A stretch of DNA of 44,966 bases, from contig DAIDKV010000083.1 of assembly GCA_027449865.1 (NCBI GenBank), positions 1-44,966 of the forward strand, given 5' to 3'. This document shows positions 1 through 7,941 of this stretch, piece by piece; position 1 is the stretch's first letter; each line of letters opens with the position of its first letter. A program made the translations under genes and the position numbers. The stretch comes from Planctomycetales bacterium (GTDB taxonomy: Bacteria; Planctomycetota; Planctomycetia; Isosphaerales; Isosphaeraceae). Below the pieces are notes generated by a model. It made no database searches and was not told the origin of the DNA. It saw only the letters and a list, made by a program, of their open reading frames with translations.

Positions 1-102
1 CGCGAAGATCGCCGGCTGGAGCCGGCTCCTACAAGGGTCATCGTCCCGGACGAAGCCAAAGGTCACGCGAAGATCGCCGGTTAGAGCCGGCTCCGACAAG
101 GG
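1..102. repeat. Two-copy REP-like palindromic direct repeat
   Basis: A 37-bp unit occurs at 1-37 and again at 66-102 with only three mismatches, 65 bp apart. Each copy carries the core GCCGG-CTNGAGCCGGCTCC; in copy 1 the 12 bases GGAGCCGGCTCC form a perfect palindrome. It lies just beyond the stop codon of the leftward enolase-superfamily gene, where it could act as a REP-like element or a transcript-end hairpin. Its full extent to the left is unknown because the window begins inside or at the edge of copy 1. Confidence 0.6.
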
Positions 103-134
103 AACCGATCGGACAACATCAGCGGACACGTGAA

Positions 135-1253
135 TCAGACACGATACTTCTGGACCTTGGCCTCATCCAGTTCGACCCCGAGCCCTGGCCGATCACTGGG
201 GATCGCTCGGCCGTGGCCGAGAGACAGTGGAGTCGCAAGGATGTCATCCTCGTAGTAGAGAGGGCCGATGATGTCGCAGGGATAACGATCCGGATCGATC
301 CCTCGGTGGGCGACGGCCAGGTGGAGCATGGCCGCCGCCCCAACGCCCAGTTCCAGGTTCGAGCCGATGGTCGCGGCGATCCCCTGTGTCCGGGCGAAGG
401 TTGCGATCTCCCGAGCGGGTCCGATGCCGCCTGACTTGCCGACGTAGATCGAGAAAACGTCGCAGGCGCTGGCGCGGGCGAGTTGGCGAGCGTCGGCCAG
501 CGAATAGATCGACTCATCCGCAAGGATCGGGAGGCCCGCCGACCGTCGGACTTCCGCCATTTCCTCGGGGTCGCCGGCGGGGACCGGCTGTTCGACAAAG
601 GCTATGTCCAGGGGCCTGAGTCGATCGATGGCGCCGATCGCCGTGGCGGGGTCGCTCCATCCGCCGTTGGCGTCGACGCCCAGCCGGATCTCCGGCCCGA
701 TGGCCGCGCGGACAGCCGAGACGCGTGCGACATCGTCATCGACCCCGAGCCCAACCTTCACCTTCATCGCGAGGAAACCCTGCTCCTTCGCCCGGCGAGC
801 GATCTCCGTGGCCTCGGCCGGTGCCGCCCCGGAGATCGACCACTTGGTCGCGACCGCATCACGGATTTTGCCGCCGAGCAATTCATAAACCGGCCTGCCT
901 GCCGCCTTGCCCGCGAGGTCCCAGAGCGCCATCTCGACAGCGGCCCTGGTGAAGGTGTTCCCTGCGACGAGCGGGAAGACTTCCCGCGTGATCTCGTCGA
1001 TGCGCGTCGGATCCCGATTCACCAGGGCCGGGGCATAGTATGTCTGGATGAAGTGGGCCGCCGAGACCTGGTCCTCGCCCGACCATCGCGGGGTGCAGGA
1101 GACCTCGCCCAGGCCAACAAGTCCGGCGTCGGTCTGGACCTTCACCAGCAGGAAAGGCGATCTGTCATGGACTCCGCCCAGCGCCGATCGGATCGCGAGG
1201 TCGCGACGAATCGGGACAAGGACCGGGATGGTCTCGATGGACGTGATTTTCAT
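135..1253 (-). CDS. Mandelate racemase/muconate lactonizing enzyme family protein (enolase superfamily)
   Basis: Predicted cytoplasmic enzyme of the enolase superfamily, which abstracts a proton alpha to a carboxylate with help from Mg2+. Counting from the upstream ATG at 1289, the muconate-lactonizing subgroup residues are all present: the K-x-K pair at 176/178, metal ligands D206 (VDANGG), E233 (FVEQP) and D258 (LADES), and the second-side Lys 285 (YVGKSGG). Subtract 12 for the start chosen here. I prefer the ATG at 1253 (MKITSIE...) because that is where homologous proteins begin; the ATG at 1289 would add 12 residues, and neither has a strong Shine-Dalgarno. The order of metal ligands fits muconate cycloisomerase, o-succinylbenzoate synthase or dipeptide epimerase, so substrate cannot be fixed. 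It is last in a leftward row with a DUF1080 protein and a Gfo/Idh/MocA oxidoreductase, which argues for a role in sugar or aromatic acid catabolism. Confidence 0.88.
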   Translation of the reverse strand: MKITSIETIPVLVPIRRDLAIRSALGGVHDRSPFLLVKVQTDAGLVGLGEVSCTPRWSGEDQVSAAHFIQTYYAPALVNRDPTRIDEITREVFPLVAGNTFTRAAVEMALWDLAGKAAGRPVYELLGGKIRDAVATKWSISGAAPAEATEIARRAKEQGFLAMKVKVGLGVDDDVARVSAVRAAIGPEIRLGVDANGGWSDPATAIGAIDRLRPLDIAFVEQPVPAGDPEEMAEVRRSAGLPILADESIYSLADARQLARASACDVFSIYVGKSGGIGPAREIATFARTQGIAATIGSNLELGVGAAAMLHLAVAHRGIDPDRYPCDIIGPLYYEDDILATPLSLGHGRAIPSDRPGLGVELDEAKVQKYRV

Positions 1254-1454
1254 GGAGGAAGCAACCTTTCGTGCGACCGCTGGGCTCATCGAACAGGCCC
1301 GCTGGACGGTCCGAAAGCAATGGTCTCCCCGTGTGAACCGCTCAGGAGGACTCTCGCCCGCCTCATCGTGATTTCCGGACCTGTCTCACCCTCGAGATTC
1401 AGGCCCCTGACCGCGATTCAGAAGATCGTCTTCCCAGCAGATACTTCAGCGAGG

Positions 1455-2123
1455 TCAGTCTGGCGAGCTGGGCAAGGGCTCGATAAGGATGTTCCTGTAA
1501 TGCACGACGGCCTTGCATCCGCCGTGGATCTGCAATGCGATAATGCCGGCGCGCGGGATATCCTTCTCGGTCTCCGTGAAATCGATCGTGGGCACGCCAT
1601 TGAGCCAGAACCGGATGCGCGGTCCCTCGGCTCGAATTCGGTATTCGTTCCAATCGTCCTTCTTCAGAGCCTTGGCCAGGACTTCCGGGGACGGGCGAGC
1701 CAGTACGCGGTTACGCCGGCTCTCGTCGTACAGAGCCCCGTCATAACCCATGCCGAGATCCGCCTGATAGCCCTCGACCTCATGAGAAGCCGGAAGTCGG
1801 CGTGTACGAAACTGTATACCGCCGTTGACGAAGCCCTCGGTGCCAACAAGCTTGTAGTTGACTCGCAGCTCGAAGTTCTCAAAGGTTTGCTTCGTGCAGA
1901 GGAACTCATTCCGCGGGACACGCTTCTCCAGGGATCCGGCGCGGATCATGCCATCCTCGATCCGCCAGGTCGTCTCAGTGTCTCCTTCCCACCCCTCGAA
2001 CGAGTTGCCGTCGAAGAGAGGAGTGGCCCTCGTTGCTGACTCCCTGGCCGAGGCGAGCCCGATCATCAGGATCACGGCCAGCGTGGAAGTTGTACCCGCA
2101 CTTCTGAGGGACCAGGTCGCCAT
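1455..2123 (-). CDS. Secreted DUF1080 (3-keto-disaccharide hydrolase type) protein
   Basis: A 222-residue protein with an N-terminal signal peptide (hydrophobic stretch about residues 10-25, cleavage near ASA-RE) followed by a single concanavalin-like DUF1080 domain. Visible family features are the opening LFDGNSFEGWEG, the FELRVNYKL strand, the GGIQFRT strand, the WNEYRI strand and the closing IALQIHGG. Members of this family have been shown to hydrolyse 3-keto-glycosides; whether this one does is inferred. The ATG at 2123 is preceded by AAGGAGA at a good distance, which fixes the start. It sits 69 bp downstream of a Tat-exported Gfo/Idh/MocA oxidoreductase, a combination that fits oxidation of a sugar at C3 followed by cleavage of the keto-glycoside outside the cytoplasm. 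Confidence 0.85.
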   Translation of the reverse strand: MATWSLRSAGTTSTLAVILMIGLASARESATRATPLFDGNSFEGWEGDTETTWRIEDGMIRAGSLEKRVPRNEFLCTKQTFENFELRVNYKLVGTEGFVNGGIQFRTRRLPASHEVEGYQADLGMGYDGALYDESRRNRVLARPSPEVLAKALKKDDWNEYRIRAEGPRIRFWLNGVPTIDFTETEKDIPRAGIIALQIHGGCKAVVHYRNILIEPLPSSPD

Positions 2124-2192
2124 GATCGTCTCCTTCGTCTGGGCGGAAGCGCCTGGACGAACGGAAGGTCGTCCAGGCCAGGGGTCCAGGTT

Positions 2193-3488
2193 CTACAGGA
2201 CCTGGCGAGACGGCAGCGTGCGCAGGCCATTCGCCTCGTCATCACCGAGGAATTCCTCTCGGACGGGGTCGAGCCGCAGCTTTCGGTTGAGCAGCCACGA
2301 CAACGCCGCCGCGTGGCAGGCAATGTGCGATTTTCGCATGATGGACGAGTTGGCCGCGGGAAGGCTCCGGGATTTGATGCAGTCGAGGAAGTTTCGCGAG
2401 TGAGCCGCGACGTCCAGCCCGGTCGTGGATCGGGCTTCCAGTCCCTTCAACTCCGACCTCAGTGAGGCCGGATGGACCTCGATCCCGCCGCTGTCGCCGA
2501 CCTCGACCCAACCCTCGTCCCCCTCGAACCGGACCGGGCACGTACCCAGCGACTGGACCCAGCCGGGCCGCTCTCCGAAGGGCGTCTTGAGGAAGTCGAG
2601 TACCAACTTCACACCGTTGGCGTAGTGCGCCGTCACGTTGGTGGCAGAGGGCTCGTACTCCACGGGCATGGTACCGTCGGCGCGGTTGGCCCACTGGCAG
2701 AGGTCGACGGTATGGGCGCCCCAGTCGAGCAATCGGCAGCCCGAGTCGAAATCCCAGTAGCCCCGCCAGCCTCCCTTCACATAGGTCGAGTGAAACGGCC
2801 GCCATGGAGCCGGCCCCAGCCATCGGTCCCAGTCGACCACATCGCGAGAGGGCGTTGGCTCCGCCGGTAGCCAGGAGGTCTGCATTCCCGGCGTGTAGAC
2901 CGAGGCGTGGAGGGTGTGCAGCTTGCCGAGCTTGCCGCTGTGTGCCAGTCGCACGGCCGCCTGGAAATTCGCCTGGCTACGCCGCTGTGTCCCGGCCTGG
3001 AAGACCCGGCCCGTCTTACGGATCGCGTCGTCAAGGGCCTGGCACCAGGCGATGGTCAGGCCGCAAGGCTTCTCGCTGTAAACGTCCTTGCCCGCCCTCG
3101 CCGCGAGGATCGAGGCCGGCGCATGCCAGCGGTCTCCCGTGGCGATCAGCACCGCGTCGATATCGCGCCGGGCCAGCAGTTCGTGGAAGTCGCGGTAGGT
3201 GGCACAGTCCGCATTCTGGTAATGCGAATCGACCAGTTTCTTCCCGGCTTCGCGCCGGCTCGCCTGCACATCACAGATGGCCACACATTGCAGGTCGGCA
3301 TGCTGGAGCATGGCCTTGAGGTCGTAGGTGCAGCGCGGACCCACTCCGATCACGCCCAGCGAGATGCGCTCGGAGGGTGCCGGCTTTCCGTCGCGTCCGA
3401 GCGCGGACGCGGGGACGAACCAGGGCGCCGCCAGTGCCGGCGCCGCCATCGAACTCCTCAGCAGGTCCCGCCGCGTCAAACGACTCAT
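2193..3488 (-). CDS. Gfo/Idh/MocA family oxidoreductase with Tat signal
   Basis: A 431-residue NAD(P)-dependent oxidoreductase. Residues 1-30 are a twin-arginine signal (TRRDLL at 5-10 followed by an alanine-rich core), so the enzyme is probably exported folded with its cofactor. The Rossmann fold starts at about residue 43 (LGVIGVGPRC) and the family EKP motif is at 139-141. A DWGAH stretch in the C-terminal domain matches the catalytic Asp-x3-His helix. The start at 3488 is preferred over 3551 because it places the Tat motif at the N-terminus and has a GGAG upstream. First gene of a leftward set with DUF1080 and an enolase-superfamily enzyme; oxidation of a sugar hydroxyl to a ketone is the likely reaction, exact substrate unknown. 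Confidence 0.9.
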   Translation of the reverse strand: MSRLTRRDLLRSSMAAPALAAPWFVPASALGRDGKPAPSERISLGVIGVGPRCTYDLKAMLQHADLQCVAICDVQASRREAGKKLVDSHYQNADCATYRDFHELLARRDIDAVLIATGDRWHAPASILAARAGKDVYSEKPCGLTIAWCQALDDAIRKTGRVFQAGTQRRSQANFQAAVRLAHSGKLGKLHTLHASVYTPGMQTSWLPAEPTPSRDVVDWDRWLGPAPWRPFHSTYVKGGWRGYWDFDSGCRLLDWGAHTVDLCQWANRADGTMPVEYEPSATNVTAHYANGVKLVLDFLKTPFGERPGWVQSLGTCPVRFEGDEGWVEVGDSGGIEVHPASLRSELKGLEARSTTGLDVAAHSRNFLDCIKSRSLPAANSSIMRKSHIACHAAALSWLLNRKLRLDPVREEFLGDDEANGLRTLPSRQVL

Positions 3489-3844
3489 GATCGAGGCTCC
3501 GTTTCCACTGGGGCCGGCTCCCGGATACCAGTGACCCGAACGGGCCTGCAACGTGGCCCCCTGGTATCCTCGGTGGCTGATGTTACCACCTCGGAAGAAG
3601 CGGTCGCAACGATCATCCGGTCGCGGCGATTCGAGGCCGGAAGCGGCCGCTGTCTGTACGCGTTCGCGCCGGATTGCGAGAATTCTTCCGCCAGCATCCA
3701 GTCATCGATTCCGTCTTTCGGCGAAGTGTGAGCCACTGGATTCCGGGGGCGAGCCGTGGCAACATCGAGGCCTCCGAAGCGCCTTTGCGGCGGTGGTTCA
3801 CGGCGATCCTCCCCGCCGGCGCGGCGGCCAGGGAGATCGACAAG
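3489..3844. other. Divergent intergenic region
   Basis: 356 bp between the divergently transcribed oxidoreductase and sulfatase genes. It must hold both promoters. I see no clear sigma-70-like box pair, no operator-like palindrome and no convincing small gene in it. Confidence 0.5.
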
Positions 3845-5428
3845 ATGCAAAAGCCGATCCGGCGACTTGTTCCGCTGGCCCTCCTCCTGGCGATGCTCGC
3901 CGCGCCCCTCGCGACGGCGGCGCCCGAGGCCCCGAAGCGGCCGAACATCGTCTACATCCTCGCCGATGACCTCGGCTACGGAGACGTCCGCCGTCTCAAC
4001 CCCGACGGCAAAATCCCGACGCCCAACCTCGACCGCCTCGCGGATTCTGGCATGGCCTTCACTGACGCGCATTCCGGCTCGGCCGTCTGCACGCCGACGC
4101 GGTACGGGATTCTCACCGGCCGATACTCCTGGCGGTCGCGGCTTCAGTCGGGCGTGCTTGGCGGTTGCAGCCCGCGGCTGATCGAGCCGGGCCGGCTCAC
4201 CGTCGCCGAATATCTCCGACGTCACGGATACACGACCACGGGTCTCGGCAAGTGGCACCTCGGCATGAACTGGGCGCTCAAGCCGGGCAAGCCTCCCTTC
4301 CGCGACAACATCGAGAAAGGGGCGGATGGCTGGAACGTCGACTACTCTCGCCCGATCGCCGATGGTCCGACGGCGGTCGGTTTCGACGAGTATTTCGGCA
4401 TCAGCGCCTCGCTCGACATGGTCCCGTACACATTCATCGAGGACGACCATGTCGCCGCGATTCCCACGGTCGACAAGGCGTTTCCGATGATGCACGGACG
4501 GCCAAAGGGGATGACCCGCCGCGGCCCGGCAGCGGCCGACTTCGAGGCCGAGGATGTCCTGCCGGCCCTGACCGCGCGGGCCGTCGAGACCATCCGCAAA
4601 CGCGCCGGAGCCGCGCAAAAAGACAAGCCGTTCTTTATCTACATGGCCCTCGCTGCGCCCCACACGCCGATTGCGCCCCGCCCGTCGTGGCTCGGCCGGA
4701 GCGGGATGAATCCCTACGCCGACTTCGTGATGCAGGTCGACGCGGCTGTCGGCGAGGTCCTCTCGGCGCTCGACGCGAACCACCTCACCGACGAGACGCT
4801 GCTGATCTTCACGAGCGACAATGGATGCTCGCCCGAGGCGAAGTTCGATGAATTGCGTGCCCACGGCCACGATCCGAGCGCCGGCTTTCGCGGCCACAAG
4901 GCCGATATCTTCGAGGGCGGCCATCGCATTCCGTTCCTCGTCCGATGGCCGGGCGTCGTCGCGCCCGGTTCGCGCAGCGACCAGACCATCTGCCTGACCG
5001 ACCTGATGGCGACCTGCGCCGCGATCGTCGGCGAGCCGCTCCCCGACGCCGCCGGTGAGGACAGCGTCAGCCTGCTGCCGGCCCTGCGCGGCGAGGCCCG
5101 TGATCCGCTCCACGAGGCGGTCGTGCATCACTCGATCAACGGCTCGTTCGCGATCCGACAGGGCGACTGGAAACTCTGCCTCTGCCCCGACTCCGGCGGC
5201 TGGAGCGCCCCTCGTCCCGGCTCAAAGGAGGCCGCCAGTTTGCCAGCGGTCCAGTTGTACAACCTCGCCACCGACCGCGCCGAACGGCACAATGTCCAGA
5301 ATCAGCACCCCGAGGTCGTCGAACGTCTCACCCGCCTTCTCGAGAAGTACGTGGCCGACGGCCGCAGCACGCCGGGTAAGCCTCGGAAGAACGACGGAAA
5401 GATCGTCCTGCGCAAGCGGCGACGGTGA
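3845..5428 (+). CDS. Secreted Cys-type sulfatase (arylsulfatase family)
   Basis: A 527-residue type I sulfatase that hydrolyses sulfate esters, most likely in the periplasm. It has a signal peptide (residues 1-26, ending ATAAPEA). Metal-binding Asp pair is at 41-42 (ILADDLGYGD). The catalytic motif C-T-P-T-R is at 82-86, whose Cys is converted to formylglycine in this family. The GKWHLG motif (catalytic Lys/His region) and the SDNGC motif follow. The ATG at 3845 has AGGGAG about 9 bp upstream and begins directly with the signal peptide; an earlier ATG at 3674 adds 57 residues with no such features. No formylglycine-generating enzyme gene is seen in the window. It is divergent from the keto-sugar genes, consistent with sulfated polysaccharide use. 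Confidence 0.92.
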   Translation: MQKPIRRLVPLALLLAMLAAPLATAAPEAPKRPNIVYILADDLGYGDVRRLNPDGKIPTPNLDRLADSGMAFTDAHSGSAVCTPTRYGILTGRYSWRSRLQSGVLGGCSPRLIEPGRLTVAEYLRRHGYTTTGLGKWHLGMNWALKPGKPPFRDNIEKGADGWNVDYSRPIADGPTAVGFDEYFGISASLDMVPYTFIEDDHVAAIPTVDKAFPMMHGRPKGMTRRGPAAADFEAEDVLPALTARAVETIRKRAGAAQKDKPFFIYMALAAPHTPIAPRPSWLGRSGMNPYADFVMQVDAAVGEVLSALDANHLTDETLLIFTSDNGCSPEAKFDELRAHGHDPSAGFRGHKADIFEGGHRIPFLVRWPGVVAPGSRSDQTICLTDLMATCAAIVGEPLPDAAGEDSVSLLPALRGEARDPLHEAVVHHSINGSFAIRQGDWKLCLCPDSGGWSAPRPGSKEAASLPAVQLYNLATDRAERHNVQNQHPEVVERLTRLLEKYVADGRSTPGKPRKNDGKIVLRKRRR

Positions 5429-5460
5429 GGAAACCCGGGGTCTCGCGGGGTCGCTCACGA

Positions 5461-5518
5461 ACACAAAATTGACTGTTTATATATTAAATATGCAATATTA
5501 AAAATTACTTCAATTTGG
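5461..5518. promoter_or_regulatory. AT-rich island, possible promoter of the 5610 gene
   Basis: About 58 bp of strongly AT-rich sequence inside very GC-rich DNA, 90-150 bp upstream of the start at 5610. It contains TTGACT at 5469-5474 and AATATT at 5494-5499, spaced 19 bp, which is a poor but recognisable sigma-70-like pair. It could equally be a protein-binding site. Base composition is seen directly; the promoter role is inference. Confidence 0.35.
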
Positions 5519-5609
5519 GCGTGGGTCTGTGCGTGAACGGCCGGCCCCCGCCCATCTCTGCGCATCCTCTGCCTCGGCATGATCCCCCCTGCCCCGAAGG
5601 ACCCACCCC

Positions 5610-7811
5610 ATGAATCGAACCCTCCCGAGAATCGCTCTCCTTCTCGCCGCGACCGCGGCGCCGGGCTTTGCCGGCGAGTTGTCCGCGAAGATCGATCGGC
5701 CTGCCGATCCCGGCCAGATCCGCGAGCGCACCTGCTTTCAGACTCACTCTCGATGGGACCCGGCGGTCCAGATCGGCTCCGACGTCGCGGTTTGTTATGG
5801 AATCGATAAGACGTTGCCCGAGCGGATTGCTCAGTGGAAGGCCCAGGGGTATATCCCCCACCTGATGACGGGTGTTTCCTGGGGCGAGTACCAGGATTAT
5901 CTTTACGGTCGGTTCGATGGGGTTAATCACGTCGATGAAGCGCAGGTCAACCGGGGTGGCGAGCGTAAATCGCATGGTGGTGATGTGTATTACATGTCGC
6001 CGGGCGAGAGCTACGGCCAGTTCCTCAGCCAGGGCGTGAAGCGGGCCATGGACGCCGGCGCCGAGGCCATTCACCTTGAGGAGCCCGAGTTCTGGGTCTC
6101 CAGCGGTTATTCGGAAGGTTTCAAGCGCGAGTGGAAGGCGTTCTACCACGAGGACTGGATTCCGCCGCATACCTCGCCCGACGCCCAGTATCGCGCCTCG
6201 GAGCTGAAGTATTACCTCTATCGGCGAGCGTTGAAGCAGGTCTTCGACTTCGTCAAGGCTGAGAACGCACGCACGGGGAGGCAGGTTCGCTGCTATGTTC
6301 CGACGCACAGCCTGATCAACTACGCGCACTGGAAGATTGTCAGCCCCGAATCCAGCCTGATCGAGGTCGGCGCTGACGGCTTCATCGCGCAGGTCTGGAC
6401 TGGGACGTCGCGAACGCCGAATTTCTATCGGGGTGAGAAGAGAGAACGGACCTTCGAGACGGCGTTTTTGGAATACGGGGCGATGATGAACGTCGTCCAG
6501 GCGAGCGGTGGCCGGGTCTGGTTCCTCAACGATCCGATCGAGGACAACCCTGATCACACCTGGGAGGACTACAAGACCAACTGGGAGAGCACGATGACGG
6601 CCTCGCTCCTCTGGCCGCAGGTCTGGCGGTTCGAGGTCATGCCATGGCCGGAGAGGATTTTCCATGGCAAGTACCCGCGTCCGCAGGGACGGCGCGGACG
6701 TCGGACCGCCGCCGAGCCGAAGCCGATCCCACCAGCGTATGCGACCGAGTTGATGACCGTCATCACCGCGCTGAACGACATGGAGCAGTCCGAAGTTTCG
6801 TGGGATTGTGGAACGCGGGGAGTCGGCGTGGTTGTCTCCGATACGATGATGTTCCAGCGGGGCGAGCCGGTCTCGTCCGATGAAGACCTCGGCTCGTTCT
6901 ATGGTCTGGCGATGCCGATGGTCAAGCACGGCATCCCAGCGGTCCCTGTGCAGCTCGAAAACGTCAACATCCCCGGGGCTCTGAAGGACCACCGCGTTCT
7001 TTTGATGACCTACGAGGGGATGAAGCCGATGAAGTCCATCGTTCACGCCTCGCTGGCTGCCTGGGTGAAACAGGGCGGCGCGCTCGTCTTCGTCGACGAC
7101 GACCGAGACCCTTACAATGCCGTCCGGGCCTGGTGGAACGACGAAAAGGCCGGGATGAAGGATTCGACACCGCGGCAGCACCTCTTCGAGCAGATGGGCC
7201 TGCGGCGTGACCCGGAGCCGGGGGCACACAGGGTCGGCGCCGGCTGGCTCATTTACGCGAAGGAGAGCCCCGCCGCGTTCAGCCGGGGCCGAGACGGTGC
7301 CATCCGCGTTCGTGGGCTGGTCCGCCAGGCCTGCGAGGCGATCGACCTGGAATACCGCGAGGCCAACCACCTCATGCTGCGCCGGGGGCCGTACGTTGTC
7401 GCGGCCGGGCTGGATGAGACGATCGAGGGCCCGCCTTCCGTTCTGCGAGGACGTTTCGTCGACCTGTTCGACGCGATGTTGCCGGTCATCGAATCGGTGA
7501 CGCTCGTGCCGGGGAGCCGGCATTTCCTGCTCGATCTGGACCGCGTCCGAACGCCCGCGCCGGCCGTGCTGGCCTCGGCCTGCAAGACGCTGGGCGAGGA
7601 CAAGGCCAATGACGGCTCGTTTCGCTTCTTCGCGGAGGGTCCAGCGAACGTCGAGGCGGCCATCCGAGTTGCACTGGCGACGGTGCCGGCGGAGATTCGA
7701 CTCGACGGGAAACGGCTTTCGCGCGAGGCCTGGAGCTGGGATGCTGCGACGAAGACGCTCCTTTTGAGGTTTCCGAATGCTCCGGCTGGCCAGTGGGTCC
7801 AGATCCGATAG
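5610..7811 (+). CDS. Large secreted protein, glycoside-hydrolase-like, function unknown
   Basis: A 733-residue protein with a signal peptide (residues 1-22, cleavage near GFAG-EL). I do not recognise a named family with certainty. Residues about 50-400 read like a TIM barrel: alternating strands and helices, with an acidic motif HLEEPEFW at 155-162 at the end of a strand, as catalytic or sugar-binding acids are in many glycoside hydrolases. Residues about 440-560 resemble an amidotransferase-like domain (strand ALVFVDDDRDPYN), as in the beta-galactosidase trimerisation fold. The C-terminus (about 650-733) looks like a beta-sandwich. The start has GAAGGA 9 bp upstream. It lies downstream of a sulfatase gene, which supports polysaccharide breakdown, but enzymatic activity is inference. 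Confidence 0.8.
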   Translation: MNRTLPRIALLLAATAAPGFAGELSAKIDRPADPGQIRERTCFQTHSRWDPAVQIGSDVAVCYGIDKTLPERIAQWKAQGYIPHLMTGVSWGEYQDYLYGRFDGVNHVDEAQVNRGGERKSHGGDVYYMSPGESYGQFLSQGVKRAMDAGAEAIHLEEPEFWVSSGYSEGFKREWKAFYHEDWIPPHTSPDAQYRASELKYYLYRRALKQVFDFVKAENARTGRQVRCYVPTHSLINYAHWKIVSPESSLIEVGADGFIAQVWTGTSRTPNFYRGEKRERTFETAFLEYGAMMNVVQASGGRVWFLNDPIEDNPDHTWEDYKTNWESTMTASLLWPQVWRFEVMPWPERIFHGKYPRPQGRRGRRTAAEPKPIPPAYATELMTVITALNDMEQSEVSWDCGTRGVGVVVSDTMMFQRGEPVSSDEDLGSFYGLAMPMVKHGIPAVPVQLENVNIPGALKDHRVLLMTYEGMKPMKSIVHASLAAWVKQGGALVFVDDDRDPYNAVRAWWNDEKAGMKDSTPRQHLFEQMGLRRDPEPGAHRVGAGWLIYAKESPAAFSRGRDGAIRVRGLVRQACEAIDLEYREANHLMLRRGPYVVAAGLDETIEGPPSVLRGRFVDLFDAMLPVIESVTLVPGSRHFLLDLDRVRTPAPAVLASACKTLGEDKANDGSFRFFAEGPANVEAAIRVALATVPAEIRLDGKRLSREAWSWDAATKTLLLRFPNAPAGQWVQIR

Positions 7812-7941
7812 GGCGATGCCCGAGGCGGCTCCGACTCCCCATCCGGGCGTCCAGAGGATAGCATGAACGATACGGCCCGGGCGACGCCCAATGCGCCCCG
7901 GGCTGTACCCGATCAAAAACCCTCGACGAGAAAGGTCCAGA

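Noticed and set aside
483-2039. 518-residue open frame on the plus strand
   Set aside because: It lies antisense to the enolase-superfamily and DUF1080 genes, whose frames carry clear family motifs. Its own protein is Arg/Gly/Pro-rich without any domain, as expected for a shadow frame in GC-rich DNA.
3485-5131. 548-residue open frame on the minus strand
   Set aside because: Antisense to the sulfatase gene, low-complexity Arg/Gly/Val content and no motif.
5505-7916. 803-residue open frame on the minus strand
   Set aside because: Although longer than the gene opposite, it is Arg/His/Asp-rich with no signal peptide or domain, while the plus-strand frame has a signal peptide, a Shine-Dalgarno and protein-like secondary structure.
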